A stretch of DNA of 32,510 bases from JBCCMB01 sp039026555 (GCA_039026555.1 JBCCMB010000018.1:1-32510), one strand, 5' to 3'. Positions 7,601 to 15,914 are shown, counted from the first letter of the stretch. The notes: generated from the letters alone by a model not told the origin. Numbers and translations are program-made.

Positions 7601-7911
7601 GCGGTGTCGATTGATTGCTCGGACGTGAGCGAGTTTAAAAGCGCCGGAACGTCATTGATCGTTTCGGTAATGTTGAAATTACCCGAGTTCAAAAGGTCTG
7701 CGCCCGTAACCGACTGAACGGGAACCGGAGATCCCAAATTCGGGTCGCGCGCGATGCGCGAGCCTGTGATTACGATGGTGGACTGGACCGATTCTTCGTC
7801 CGTCTCCTGCGCCACCGCAACGCCCTGATAGGCGGAAAGCATTGAGGCGGCCGCAACCGATCGCACCAATACCTTCTTAAACGCCGCCGGCGCTTTTGTT
7901 GATTTTTCCAT
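4609..7911 (-). CDS. TonB-dependent outer-membrane receptor
   Basis: The 1100-residue protein should be an outer-membrane gated channel for a large or scarce nutrient, powered by TonB-ExbBD. A signal peptide is at residues 1-34 (cleavage after AVA). A TonB-box-like stretch STIVITGSR follows at 44-52. Then comes a full plug domain with DLRGLGVDRTLVLVNGRR and the conserved VERVEVLTGGASAVYGADAVSGVVNF. The remaining ~850 residues are a beta-barrel of alternating aromatic strands ending GRYFFFGANIAM. The barrel has an unusual number of cysteines in loops, several spaced as possible disulfide pairs. The length and the variant plug match the large receptors common in Caulobacterales and Sphingomonadales. 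The start has GGAGAGGGG upstream. No transporter or enzyme partner is adjacent, so the ligand is unknown. Confidence 0.94.
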   Translation of the reverse strand: MEKSTKAPAAFKKVLVRSVAAASMLSAYQGVAVAQETDEESVQSTIVITGSRIARDPNLGSPVPVQSVTGADLLNSGNFNITETINDVPALLNSLTSEQSIDTADNDGTNVLDLRGLGVDRTLVLVNGRRHVSGLEGAAAVDVGSIPSALVERVEVLTGGASAVYGADAVSGVVNFILKDDFEGFEVDFSKGLSGEGDAGQTRAYALWGKNFANGKGNVTFNVEYWDDEGLTLGDRDFTAGGRQASDFPNPDLRFQSGDIGASTPNFSQFYNFDNTGEFNRGLRIPSADDFIADYTAEFGSAPTLTTEELALIDRAANAPSRAVLPFPTFSITSGGGIISPGDFSLAPGVDIDGNGTDDCLDSFVGYNNSFDGASSFGLAGGCWNLLEGGQVVPAEDGLIASDFNQFGGSGVLPTDESSLIGKEDKLAFNLNANYEFSPEFVVFGEAKYVNQTVRDRTTTNAFWDLVFIEPDNPYIPADLQGVADSTGGLYITRDSQDLGFNEDETERDTQRYIAGVRGEFNDTWSYEISANYGQFELTSTNNNRIIMDRQFAALDAAVDPDGNIVCRSDLGETDYATTIFGIPSWDGGFFTFTPGDGQCEPFNPFGLNTASQEAVDFITTTTTFEEEITQTVLSAVLTGDSADWFELPGGPVGFAAGLEFREETSSATFDPLALGIIPVDGIDSSGNPVAAGTLLGTVEDQNSLVFDPSAQLANSDGEYDTFDYFAEVSAPLLKDVPFADSLVLDGAIRVADYSTIGQATTWKVGGTWAPIPDISFRVTQSEAIRAPNIFELFSPDQGATFRPNDPCDVNNIPDAPDPALRAANCAADGLPATFVDPLSARFFGVEGGNPNLEEETAETLTIGVVLQPSFLEGFSMSVDYWDIEIEDAIVAVSAQDIVDNCYDSASLNNAFCPLFTRNDDPNSSQFGGFTFLRQTQQNFAALEASGVDFDVRYAFDVGENSFALSVAGTYQEKLDQFFDPADPTAIDPELEEIQRPEWSGVARISYDRGPLNLSWSTRYQSEQLNGGTRLEIEDADNFVNAFGDEVYVHDLFGSWSFDNGLTLRGGVNNVSDEEPYITEFSWPTGARGRYFFFGANIAM

Positions 7912-8317
7912 GTTACCCCTCTCCGAGCATGTCGCGGCTTTTCGCCACTTGATTTACTTCAACTACCGTGTCCAGGGACCGCTTCTATCGAGCGCTCTTC
8001 CTTATCGGACAGTGCAATTTGTCGTTGATTACAAACCGCTTGCATTCGAGCTGACACAGGATCCCAAAACCTGTCAAACGCTCGGATCAGACCATATGCG
8101 TTCCCGCGGCGGCTGTTGCTTAATGCACACGCTCTAACCGCGCGGCGCCCGGTTTTTTAGCGTACGGCGCCTGCTATCGCGGCGGCGCCTCGTCTTCCGT
8201 AAAAAAAATGATATACCATATTAAGTGGACATCGCCGAGACTGGCGCCGTCGCGCCGAAATAGGCCGCGATGTGAGCGGGTTTGGTGATCTGATTACGAG
8301 GTAGGACGCTGACTATT
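7912..8317. other. Divergent intergenic region between receptor and CoA-transferase genes
   Basis: This 406-base gap must hold promoters for both flanking genes, but I find no convincing -35/-10 pair. A plus-strand frame of 75 codons ends at 8137 but has no family likeness. An orphan terminator-like hairpin is listed separately at 8136-8158. The segment near 8201-8225 is AT-rich (an A-run, then ATGATATACCATATT) and is the likeliest promoter area for the CoA-transferase operon. Confidence 0.4.
8136..8158 (+). terminator. Orphan terminator-like hairpin in divergent gap
   Basis: AACCG (8136-8140) pairs with CGGTT (8150-8154). An inner GC/GC pair lies beyond a C-C mismatch, the loop is GGC, and a run of six T closes at 8153-8158. 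It points rightward although no gene upstream of it is transcribed rightward. This may mark the end of a small untranslated transcript, or it may be chance in a GC-rich spacer. Confidence 0.33.
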
Positions 8318-9517
8318 ATGACTTCTTCACCGCTAAGCGATCTCAAAGTCGTTGAATTTACGCACATGGTGATGGGTCCGGCCGCTGGCCTTATGCTCGC
8401 GGATCTCGGCGCCGACGTCATAAAAGTTGAACCCATTGGCGGCGACAAAACCCGTCGTCTCAAAGGCTCCGGCGCGGGCTATTTTTCGATGTACAATCGC
8501 AACAAGCGCAGTGTCTGCCTGGATTTAAAATCCCAGGATGGCGCGGAAATCGCCCTTAAACTGATCGACGATGCGGATGTGTTTATAGAGAACTTCCGCC
8601 CAGGCGCTTTGGATGAACTCGGATTCGGATATACGGCGCTGTCGGAACGAAATCCGAAACTCATCTATTGCTCGGAGAAGGGTTTTTTGGACGGCCCCTA
8701 TTCGCATCGAACGGCGTTAGATGAAGTTGCGCAGATGATGGGTGGGCTGGCTTATATGACGGGACCGCCCGGGCGCCCGCTCCGCGCTGGATCATCCGTC
8801 ATCGACGTTACGGGCGGCATGTTCGGCGCGATCGCCGTGCTCGCCGCGCTTCAAGAACGCGCGCGCACAGGGCTTGGCAAAAAAGTCGTCGCCTCACTTT
8901 ATGAGACGAGCGCTTTCCTAGTCGGCCAACATATGGCGCAAATGGCTGTGACTGGCGCCGCCGCTCAGCCTATGCCGGCGCGTATTTCGGCATGGGCGAT
9001 CTACGACGTATTCGACACGCGCGACGACGACAAGGTGTTTGTCGGAGTGGTGTCAGACGGACAATGGGTGAAGTTCTGCGAAGCGTTCGCTCTGGATCAT
9101 TGGCGTCACGATAAAACGCTCGCCTTGAACACAGATCGCGTCGCCCGGCGTGATGAACTTATTCCCGAAGTGCGTCGCTTGTTCGCCAAATTCACCCGCG
9201 ATGAACTCATGGCGAAGCTTGAACGCACCGGCCTTCCTTTTGCGCCGATCGCCCGCCCGGAAGACTTGTTCGACGATGCGCATCTCAACGCCGATGGCGG
9301 ATTGATACCTCTCTCCCTGCCGGAAGGCCATGACACGAAACTTCCGGCCATGCCCATTCAATATGGAGAGGAGCGGCTCTCAAAAAGATATGATCCGCCT
9401 GGCCCCGGTGAGCATACGCGCGAGATTCTTGTTCAACTCGGATACCGCGCCGAAGACGTCGACAGTCTCGCAGAGCGTGGAATTTGCGGCGGCTTGGCCA
9501 CATCAATGAAAGTCTAA
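8318..9517 (+). CDS. Class III (CaiB/BaiF) CoA-transferase, candidate citramalate CoA-transferase
   Basis: The 399-residue protein is a full-length family III CoA-transferase, which moves CoA between carboxylic acids through an aspartyl-CoA intermediate. The N-terminal nucleotide-binding fold (LADLGADVIKVEP), NKRSVCLDLK, and VFIENFRPGALDELGFGY are typical. The catalytic aspartate is probably D135 in HRTALDEVAQMMGG. It heads a four-gene operon: the leuC-like gene starts 8 bases after its stop, then leuD-like and an HMG-CoA-lyase homologue. Known succinyl-CoA:citramalate CoA-transferases belong to this family, so activation of citramalate is my preferred inference. The family call is strong, the substrate is not. 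Confidence 0.9.
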   Translation: MTSSPLSDLKVVEFTHMVMGPAAGLMLADLGADVIKVEPIGGDKTRRLKGSGAGYFSMYNRNKRSVCLDLKSQDGAEIALKLIDDADVFIENFRPGALDELGFGYTALSERNPKLIYCSEKGFLDGPYSHRTALDEVAQMMGGLAYMTGPPGRPLRAGSSVIDVTGGMFGAIAVLAALQERARTGLGKKVVASLYETSAFLVGQHMAQMAVTGAAAQPMPARISAWAIYDVFDTRDDDKVFVGVVSDGQWVKFCEAFALDHWRHDKTLALNTDRVARRDELIPEVRRLFAKFTRDELMAKLERTGLPFAPIARPEDLFDDAHLNADGGLIPLSLPEGHDTKLPAMPIQYGEERLSKRYDPPGPGEHTREILVQLGYRAEDVDSLAERGICGGLATSMKV

Positions 9518-9525
9518 GGCGTCCG

Positions 9526-10947
9526 ATGGCGACGACTTTGTTCGACAAGCTTTGGGCGGCGCATATGATTACCGCTCTTACAACCGGCGAGGATTTGCTG
9601 GCGATTGATCGCGTGTTTCTGCACGAAAGAACAGGCGCCGCGGCGCTAACATCGTTGGAAAGCGCCGGACGACGACCGATCGCGCCGCAACGCGTGTTTT
9701 GCACCATGGATCACATTGTTTCAAACGCCCCCGGCCGAGGCTTGAATGACGCACGCTCCCCGACCGGCGGCGCCTTCATAAAAGCAACCCGCAACGCTGC
9801 GCACGAAGCGGGCGTGCACCTCATCGATGTCGTGGATAAACGCCAAGGCATCGTTCACGTGATCGCACCGGAATTAGGCGTCGCCCTGCCCGGGTTGAGC
9901 TTGATCTGCCCGGACAGCCATACCTGCAGTCTGGGCGCGCTGGGCGCTTTAGCGTGGGGGGTCGGATCATCCGACGCCGAACATGCAATCGCGACCGGTG
10001 CGCTGCGCGTCGCCAAACCCAAACAGATGCGACTCGAGGTTAAAGGCGCGCTTGCAGCAGACGTCACAGCGAAAGATGTCGCGCTGCATCTTATCTCTAA
10101 GTTCGGCGCAGACGGCGCTGGTCGACATGCAGTCGAGTTTTGTGGCTCCGCCATAGAAGCGATGAGCCTCGAGGCGCGGCTCACTCTGTGTAATATGGCG
10201 GTCGAGTTCAGCGCCTTCACCGCCGTCATTGCGCCGGACGACAAAGTGTTTGAAGCGATCGAAGGAACGCCTTTCGCGCCGACAGCGAATGATTGGACCC
10301 ATTCGCTAAATGACTGGCGCGCCCTAAAGTCCGACGCCGACGCAGTCTTTGATGCGGAGGTCATTCTAAACGGCGCTGACATTCGGCCGAGCGTGTCTTG
10401 GGGCACCTCGCCGGAACAGGCGGTTCCCTGCGACGGCTTAGTCCCAAATCTCGCCGACATACCAGAGCTCCGCCGCGATCTCGCAGAACGTGCAATGGCC
10501 TATATGGATATCAAGCCAGGACAGCCGCTGAATGCGTTGCAGATCGACGGCGCGTTTATCGGATCCTGCACAAACGGGCGATTAACGGATCTGCGCGCGG
10601 CGGCCGCTCAGCTTAAAGACCGACGGATCGCCAGCGGCGTGAAAGCGGTTTGCGTCCCCGGATCCAACGCCGTAAAGCGCGCCGCCGAATGCGAAGGTTT
10701 GGACAAAATCTTCATCGCCGCAGGATTTGATTGGGGCGAGCCCGGTTGCGCCATGTGCTTTTACGCCGGCGGCGACACATTCGCGCCCGGCGACCGTGTG
10801 ATCAGCTCGACCAATCGCAATTTTGAAGGACGACAAGGCCCGGGCGTCCGGACGCATTTGGCGAGCCCCGCCACCGTCGCGGCCTCCGCCGTCGCAGGTC
10901 GGATCGTCCCGGCCGTATCGCGAACAGATGTACCGGAGGCGATCTGA
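9526..10947 (+). CDS. LeuC-like aconitase-family dehydratase large subunit
   Basis: This 473-residue protein is the [4Fe-4S] subunit of an isopropylmalate dehydratase type enzyme. The three cluster cysteines are visible: C348 in IGSCTNGR, and C408 and C411 in PGCAMC. DHIVS, CPDSHTCSLGALG and GVGSSDAEHA are further family motifs. The stretch after the last cysteine (FYAGGD) departs from the usual LeuC form. The ATG at 9526 follows an AAGG site; a frame extension back to 9484 would overlap the previous gene. There is no leuB beside it. The partners are a CoA-transferase and a lyase, so citraconate/(R)-citramalate hydration is more likely here than leucine synthesis. A true leuC role cannot be excluded. 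Confidence 0.9.
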   Translation: MATTLFDKLWAAHMITALTTGEDLLAIDRVFLHERTGAAALTSLESAGRRPIAPQRVFCTMDHIVSNAPGRGLNDARSPTGGAFIKATRNAAHEAGVHLIDVVDKRQGIVHVIAPELGVALPGLSLICPDSHTCSLGALGALAWGVGSSDAEHAIATGALRVAKPKQMRLEVKGALAADVTAKDVALHLISKFGADGAGRHAVEFCGSAIEAMSLEARLTLCNMAVEFSAFTAVIAPDDKVFEAIEGTPFAPTANDWTHSLNDWRALKSDADAVFDAEVILNGADIRPSVSWGTSPEQAVPCDGLVPNLADIPELRRDLAERAMAYMDIKPGQPLNALQIDGAFIGSCTNGRLTDLRAAAAQLKDRRIASGVKAVCVPGSNAVKRAAECEGLDKIFIAAGFDWGEPGCAMCFYAGGDTFAPGDRVISSTNRNFEGRQGPGVRTHLASPATVAASAVAGRIVPAVSRTDVPEAI

Positions 10948-11591
10948 TGCAGGCCTTCACACACCACATTGGCGTCGCCGCGCCGCTGCTGCGCGATAAC
11001 ATCGACACCGATCAGATCATTCCGTCTCGCGAAATGAAGACCGTCTCAAAAGCAGGCTTAGGCGGCGGCCTGTTTGCGGGGTGGCGCTATCAGTCGCCTG
11101 ACACGCGCATGCCTGATCCTGATTTTGTCCTGAACCGGCCGGATTATTCCGGCGCTTCAATCTTGCTAAGCGGTGCAAATTTCGGATGTGGCTCGTCGCG
11201 GGAGCATGCCGTCTGGGCGCTGATGGATTTCGGATGTCGCGTAATCATCGCCGAAAGCTTCGGCGAGATATTCTTCAATAATTGCATCATGAACGGCCTT
11301 TTGCCGATCAGCCTGCTCCGCCCGAAAATTGAGGCGTTGGGCGCATTCGTCAGCGAAGACCCGCAATCGCATCGGCTGGATATCGACCTGGACGCCCAAA
11401 CCATAGTTTGCGCCGGCGACACAATCGGTTTTGATATCGCGACCGGCCCAAAATCGCGACTTTTGAAGGGCCTCGACGCAATTGGCGAGACCCTGCAGCA
11501 TCGCGATGCGATCGCCAAATTTCTAGCAAACGACGCCCGGAAACGACCTTGGGCCTACGCCGTTTCGCAACTTGCCAAAAATGAAAGCTAA
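10947..11591 (+). CDS. LeuD-like dehydratase small subunit
   Basis: The 214-residue product is the swivelling small subunit that completes the active site of the LeuC-like partner. DNIDTDQIIPSRE near the N-terminus and NFGCGSSREHA (with the substrate-carboxylate-binding Ser-Arg) are the two defining motifs, and FDFVLNRP-like spacing and length match LeuD. Its ATG overlaps the leuC-like stop in the form TGATG, with GGAGG upstream, so the two subunits are translationally coupled. The next gene starts 5 bases after its stop. Substrate specificity follows from the operon context, as for the large subunit. Confidence 0.91.
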   Translation: MQAFTHHIGVAAPLLRDNIDTDQIIPSREMKTVSKAGLGGGLFAGWRYQSPDTRMPDPDFVLNRPDYSGASILLSGANFGCGSSREHAVWALMDFGCRVIIAESFGEIFFNNCIMNGLLPISLLRPKIEALGAFVSEDPQSHRLDIDLDAQTIVCAGDTIGFDIATGPKSRLLKGLDAIGETLQHRDAIAKFLANDARKRPWAYAVSQLAKNES

Positions 11592-11596
11592 ACGCC

Positions 11597-12535
11597 ATGA
11601 AAGTTGAAATCAGCGAAGTTGGACCACGCGACGGCCTGCAAAACTGCGACACGATCATGTCGACCGAGGGCAAAAAAGCGTGGATCGCCGCTGAAGCCGC
11701 CGCAGGCGTCACCGAGATCGAAGTCGGGTCCTTCGTTCCGGCGAAGCTGCTGCCGCAATTGGCCGACACATCCGAAATCGTCGCCTATGCGAAGACGATC
11801 CCGGACCTTACCGTCGCAGTTTTGGTTCCCAATCTGAAGGGCGCGGAAGCGGCGGTGAAGGCGGGCGCCGACAAGATCACCCTGCCCCTATCGGTCAGCG
11901 AAACGCATTCGCTTAAGAACCTGCGCCGAACGCACGCACAGGTTCTCGATGAAGTTGCGGCCGTCTCCGCGCTGATCTCTAGTCTTCCAGAGGACAAACG
12001 CCCGCATTTCGAAGGCTCATTATCGACCGCCTTTGGCTGCACGCTGGAAGGTTTGATCCCCGAGGCGCAAATCCTGCGCTTGGCGGAAGGGCTCGCCGAA
12101 CGCGGCGTGGATGAAATCGGACTATCGGACACCACGGGCTATGGCGACCCGGCGGCCGTCAAACACCTGATCCGCGCCGTGCGCGGCGCGGTCGGTGATG
12201 AATTGGTGTCGGGCGTTCATCTTCACAATACGCGCGGACTGGGTCTGGCCAACGCATTGGCGGCGCTGGAAGAAGGCGTCACCACATTCGACGCCTCGCT
12301 GGGCGGGCTGGGCGGCTGCCCGTTCGCGCCCGGCGCCAGCGGAAACATCGTGACAGAGGATCTCGTCTTCATGTTCGAAGCGATGGGGATTGAAACGGGA
12401 ATTGATCTCCCGCGCCTGCTTAGAGTGCGGGAAATCCTAAAAACCCATCTGCCGGATGAACCGCTATACGGTTTCACGCCCGACGCTGGGCTGCCCCTCG
12501 GCTTTGTCGCCCAAACGCCGGTCGCGGCGGAATAG
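11597..12535 (+). CDS. HMG-CoA lyase family enzyme, candidate (R)-citramalyl-CoA lyase
   Basis: The 312-residue TIM-barrel protein carries all core motifs of the HMG-CoA lyase family: GPRDGLQN (9-16) with the catalytic Arg-Asp, metal-ligand histidines H208 and H210 in HLHN, the catalytic cysteine C241 in GGLGGCPFAPGASGN, and N250. The spacing H210 to C241 (31 residues) equals that in the human enzyme. HMG-CoA lyase makes acetoacetate and acetyl-CoA; a citramalyl-CoA lyase of this family does the parallel cleavage to pyruvate and acetyl-CoA. The operon (CoA-transferase, LeuC/LeuD-like) fits the second reaction better. HLHNTRG instead of the common HCHDT-type motif marks a subgroup. It ends 3 bases from the convergent oxidoreductase gene. 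Confidence 0.88.
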   Translation: MKVEISEVGPRDGLQNCDTIMSTEGKKAWIAAEAAAGVTEIEVGSFVPAKLLPQLADTSEIVAYAKTIPDLTVAVLVPNLKGAEAAVKAGADKITLPLSVSETHSLKNLRRTHAQVLDEVAAVSALISSLPEDKRPHFEGSLSTAFGCTLEGLIPEAQILRLAEGLAERGVDEIGLSDTTGYGDPAAVKHLIRAVRGAVGDELVSGVHLHNTRGLGLANALAALEEGVTTFDASLGGLGGCPFAPGASGNIVTEDLVFMFEAMGIETGIDLPRLLRVREILKTHLPDEPLYGFTPDAGLPLGFVAQTPVAAE

Positions 12536-12538
12536 ACG

Positions 12539-13849
12539 CTAGGCTGTTTCCAAATCCGCCTTATAAGCTTTGGCCGCTTCGGTGGTCAGCTTCTGATAGG
12601 TGGTGAACGCCTTGAAAACGCCAATGCCGGTATCAGGCGCTTGGCCTTCCGACATCCGAATAAGCTGGAGGTTGAACCATCCCTGGACGCCCCAGCCGTT
12701 CAGCGTCTTAATCAAATTGATCGGCGAATTTTTGCCCAGCCATTTGGTAGGACCTAGACTCAATCGGTTCTCCCAATCCGGCGCAATCGAAACATCGCCG
12801 GACAACAAACGATTTGGCAGATCCGGTTCGACGCACAGAGGCCGCGCCATACCGATCATATCCGCCTCGCCGTCTTGGATCGCCGCTTCCATCGCGCCCA
12901 AGGTGCGAAACCCGCCGGTCGCCATAATCGGCATGTTCGCGCGCTCGCGCGCGGATTTGGCGTAGCCGATAAAGTACGCCTCGCGCGCCCGAGTGCTTTC
13001 GCGCACTTCTTCTTCAAAGACCGGCTCCAGCCCTTCGACATTGGCCATTTTGGGCTGTTCGTAGTTTCCGCCGGTGATCTCAAGGAGATCGACGCCCTCC
13101 GCATTGAGCATGTCGACCACGCCCAAACAGTCTTCATGCGTAAAGCCGCCGGATTGGAAATCCGCCGAATTGAGCTTTACCGAAATTGGGAAGGAAGGGC
13201 CCGTCACCGCGCGAATCGCGCGCACCGATTCTACCAATAATCGCGCGCGGTTCTCCAAAGAGCCGCCCCATTCGTCCTCGCGACGATTGGATTTCGGCGA
13301 CAAGAATTGTGAGATCAAATACCCGTGCGCCGCATGGAGCTGAACCCCGTCAAATCCGGTCTCTTGAGCGATCTTCGAGGTGTTGGCGAAGCGCGCGATA
13401 ACGTCTTTCACCTGCTCGCCCGTCATGGCGACCGGTTCGCCGAACGCGCTGCCGGGCAATGTCAGCGGGATCGCCGACGGCGCTAAGGGGGACGCGTTGA
13501 CCGACGCCGGCGTTTGCCGGCCGGCGTGCGAGATCTGCATGTAAATCTTAGAACCGCCGGATTTTCCAGCCGCCGCAAACGCCGACAAGGCCGCCATCGC
13601 CTCATCGGAAGGACGCCCGTCAATCACGACATTTCCCGGATGCTCCAGATGCGAGCGGGCGATTTGCACATTGCCGGTCAGCAATAGGCCGGCGCCGCCC
13701 GCGCCCCAGACTTCATAAAGCCGCGCATGACCTTCCGTCGCATAATTGCGGACGTCGGCGATGCACTCCGTCATTGCGGCTTTGCAAAATCTGTTCGGTA
13801 TTGTCGCACCGCACGGGAGCTGTAAGGGATTTGACAGGGTTTCCGACAT
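12539..13849 (-). CDS. NADH:flavin oxidoreductase, Old Yellow Enzyme family
   Basis: The 436-residue protein is an FMN-binding TIM-barrel ene-reductase. It contains QISHAGRQ (105-112), the substrate-binding HAAH (172-175), and the long family motif GYLISQFLSPKSNRREDEWGG. GGFRT and MIGMARP near 320-345 form the FMN phosphate site. It lacks the Fe-S and C-terminal pyridine-nucleotide domains of 2,4-dienoyl-CoA reductase (about 670 residues), so it is a single-domain type. Such enzymes reduce activated C=C bonds with NAD(P)H. It lies tail to tail with the lyase gene and diverges from parE. The ribosome-binding site (GGGAAC) is weak. The natural substrate is unknown. Confidence 0.92.
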   Translation of the reverse strand: MSETLSNPLQLPCGATIPNRFCKAAMTECIADVRNYATEGHARLYEVWGAGGAGLLLTGNVQIARSHLEHPGNVVIDGRPSDEAMAALSAFAAAGKSGGSKIYMQISHAGRQTPASVNASPLAPSAIPLTLPGSAFGEPVAMTGEQVKDVIARFANTSKIAQETGFDGVQLHAAHGYLISQFLSPKSNRREDEWGGSLENRARLLVESVRAIRAVTGPSFPISVKLNSADFQSGGFTHEDCLGVVDMLNAEGVDLLEITGGNYEQPKMANVEGLEPVFEEEVRESTRAREAYFIGYAKSARERANMPIMATGGFRTLGAMEAAIQDGEADMIGMARPLCVEPDLPNRLLSGDVSIAPDWENRLSLGPTKWLGKNSPINLIKTLNGWGVQGWFNLQLIRMSEGQAPDTGIGVFKAFTTYQKLTTEAAKAYKADLETA

Positions 13850-13893
13850 TTAACTTGTTCCCAGTGTTTTCGCCGCAACCAAATGCGGTCATG

Positions 13894-13899
13894 TATAAT
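13894..13899 (+). promoter_or_regulatory. -10 element upstream of parE
   Basis: A perfect TATAAT lies 32 bases before the parE ATG in the 82-base gap divergent to the oxidoreductase gene. No good -35 hexamer is present at 16-18 bases upstream, so this may be a weak or activated promoter. Confidence 0.45.
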
Positions 13900-13931
13900 C
13901 TCGATTCTCAAGCCTCAAAGACGGAACGACT

Positions 13932-15914
13932 ATGGCGAAGAATGGACAAGCAAAACTGTTTGAACAGGCTGACGACACAGACGGCTATTCCGCTAAAGAT
14001 ATCGAAGTTTTAGAGGGCTTAGAGCCTGTCCGCAAACGTCCCGGCATGTATGTCGGCGGAACGGATGAACGCGCCTACCACCACCTATTTGCGGAAATCC
14101 TCGACAATTCCATGGATGAGGCGGTCGCCGGACACGCCAAGAAAATCGAAGTTCAGCTGTCCGCCGACGGTTGGCTGACGGTGAAAGACGATGGTCGCGG
14201 CATTCCCGTTGACCCGCATCCCAAATATCCCGACAAATCTGCGCTTGAAGTCATTATGACGACGCTGCACGCCGGCGGAAAATTTTCGAACAAAGCCTAT
14301 CAAACGGCTGGCGGCCTGCACGGCGTGGGCGTCTCCGTTGTGAACGCCCTATCCTCGCGCCTAGAGGTCGAAGTGGCGCGCGGCAAAAAGCTCTATTTTC
14401 AAGCTTTCGAGCGCGGCAAAACCGTCGCGCCGCTAGAGTTAAAGGGCGCGGCGCCCAATCGCCGCGGCACAATCGTACGGTTTAAGCCAGATGCAGAGAT
14501 CTTCGGCGAGAAGCTGCGGTTTAAGCCTGCGCGCATTCTGCAAATGGCCAAGTCCAAAGCCTATTTGCATCGCGGCGCTCAAATCCATTGGTCCTGCGCG
14601 CCGGAATTGCTGAAGGAAAACGATCCGACGCCCGCCGAGGCGGTCCTTCATTACCCCAACGGCCTCGCGGACATGCTCAAAGAGATGACGGCCGGGCGCA
14701 CTTTGGTGACGCCAGAGATCTTTTCCGGCCGCGTCGATGGCGAAAACGGCGCCGCGTGCGAATGGGCTGTGGTTTGGAGCGTCGCTGGGTTTGGCGAAGC
14801 GGACGGCATTACGCGGTCGTATTGCAACACGATTCCAACACCCGATGGCGGCACGCACGAGGGCGGATTGCGCTCAGCGCTGACCAAATCATTGCGCGCC
14901 TATGGTGAACTCACCGGCGTAAAAAAAGCCGCTCAGATCACAGCGGAGGACGTTCTCGGAACTGCCGGCGCGCTACTCTCCGTCTTTATTCGCGAGCCGG
15001 AATTCGTCGGCCAAACAAAAGACAAACTCTCATCCACAGAGGGTTTTCGCGTGGCGGAGAACGCCATTCGCGACCGGTTCGACCACTGGCTGACCGCCTC
15101 GCCGAAGGAAGCGTCCAAATTACTGGAATGGACGATCCAGCAAGCCGAAGACCGCATGCGGCGACGCAAAGAAAAGGAAGTGTCCCGCCAATCGGCGACA
15201 CGAAAACTTCGCCTACCAGGCAAACTCGCCGATTGTTCGAATTCAGCGGCGGAGGGCACGGAAGTCTTCATCGTGGAGGGTGATTCTGCGGGCGGTTCCG
15301 CCAAACAGGCCCGCGATCGCAAGACGCAGGCGATTTTGCCCCTGCGCGGCAAGATTTTGAACGTCGCGAGCGCGGGCGGCGACAAACTCGCCAAGAACCA
15401 AGAGCTTAGCGACCTCACGCTCGCATTGGGCGCCGGAACCGGCGCGCAGTTCGACCTGAATGATCTGCGCTATGAGCGCGTCATCATCATGACGGACGCC
15501 GATGTCGACGGCGCCCATATCGCTGCGCTGCTCATCACCTTCTTCTACAAACAAATGCCAGGCTTGATCGAAAGCGGACAACTCTATTTGGCGTTGCCGC
15601 CGCTCTTTAAATTGTCCGCCGGCGGCAAGTCGGCCTATGCGCGCGACGATCAACACAAAGACGAATTGCTGGAGACGGAATTCAAAGGCCGCAATGTCGA
15701 TATCAGCCGCTTTAAAGGCCTGGGCGAAATGATGCCCGCGCAATTGAAAGAGACCACCATGGCGCCGGACAAACGAACCCTTGCTCGCGTTGCGCTTCCC
15801 GACGGCATTAAAGGGCCGGAAGATTTGGTGGAGACCTTGATGGGCAAAAAGGCCGAATTGCGCTTCCGCTATATTCAAGACAACGCGGCTTTCGTCGAAG
15901 ACATCGACATATAG
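13932..15914 (+). CDS. parE: DNA topoisomerase IV subunit B (ParE)
   Basis: The 660-residue protein is the ATPase subunit of topoisomerase IV, which decatenates daughter chromosomes. The GHKL ATPase motifs are EILDNSMDEA, DDGRGIPVD and GGLHGVGVSVVNALS. The TOPRIM domain begins with EVFIVEGDSAGG (E444-E449 region) and has the metal-binding DADVD at 522-526. The C-terminal GLGEMMPAQLKETTM and RFRYIQDNA are typical. The length and the DNA-binding insert pattern fit ParE better than the longer GyrB (about 800 residues). It has its own -10 element, and no parC is adjacent. Confidence 0.93.
   Translation: MAKNGQAKLFEQADDTDGYSAKDIEVLEGLEPVRKRPGMYVGGTDERAYHHLFAEILDNSMDEAVAGHAKKIEVQLSADGWLTVKDDGRGIPVDPHPKYPDKSALEVIMTTLHAGGKFSNKAYQTAGGLHGVGVSVVNALSSRLEVEVARGKKLYFQAFERGKTVAPLELKGAAPNRRGTIVRFKPDAEIFGEKLRFKPARILQMAKSKAYLHRGAQIHWSCAPELLKENDPTPAEAVLHYPNGLADMLKEMTAGRTLVTPEIFSGRVDGENGAACEWAVVWSVAGFGEADGITRSYCNTIPTPDGGTHEGGLRSALTKSLRAYGELTGVKKAAQITAEDVLGTAGALLSVFIREPEFVGQTKDKLSSTEGFRVAENAIRDRFDHWLTASPKEASKLLEWTIQQAEDRMRRRKEKEVSRQSATRKLRLPGKLADCSNSAAEGTEVFIVEGDSAGGSAKQARDRKTQAILPLRGKILNVASAGGDKLAKNQELSDLTLALGAGTGAQFDLNDLRYERVIIMTDADVDGAHIAALLITFFYKQMPGLIESGQLYLALPPLFKLSAGGKSAYARDDQHKDELLETEFKGRNVDISRFKGLGEMMPAQLKETTMAPDKRTLARVALPDGIKGPEDLVETLMGKKAELRFRYIQDNAAFVEDIDI

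Noticed and set aside
8056..8074. ACAGG ... CCTGT inverted repeat in the receptor/CoA-transferase gap
   Set aside because: Arms are only 5 bases long with a 9-base spacer; chance is likely.
15243..15878. Minus-strand open frame of 211 codons inside parE
   Set aside because: Shadow of parE, low-complexity with no family motifs.
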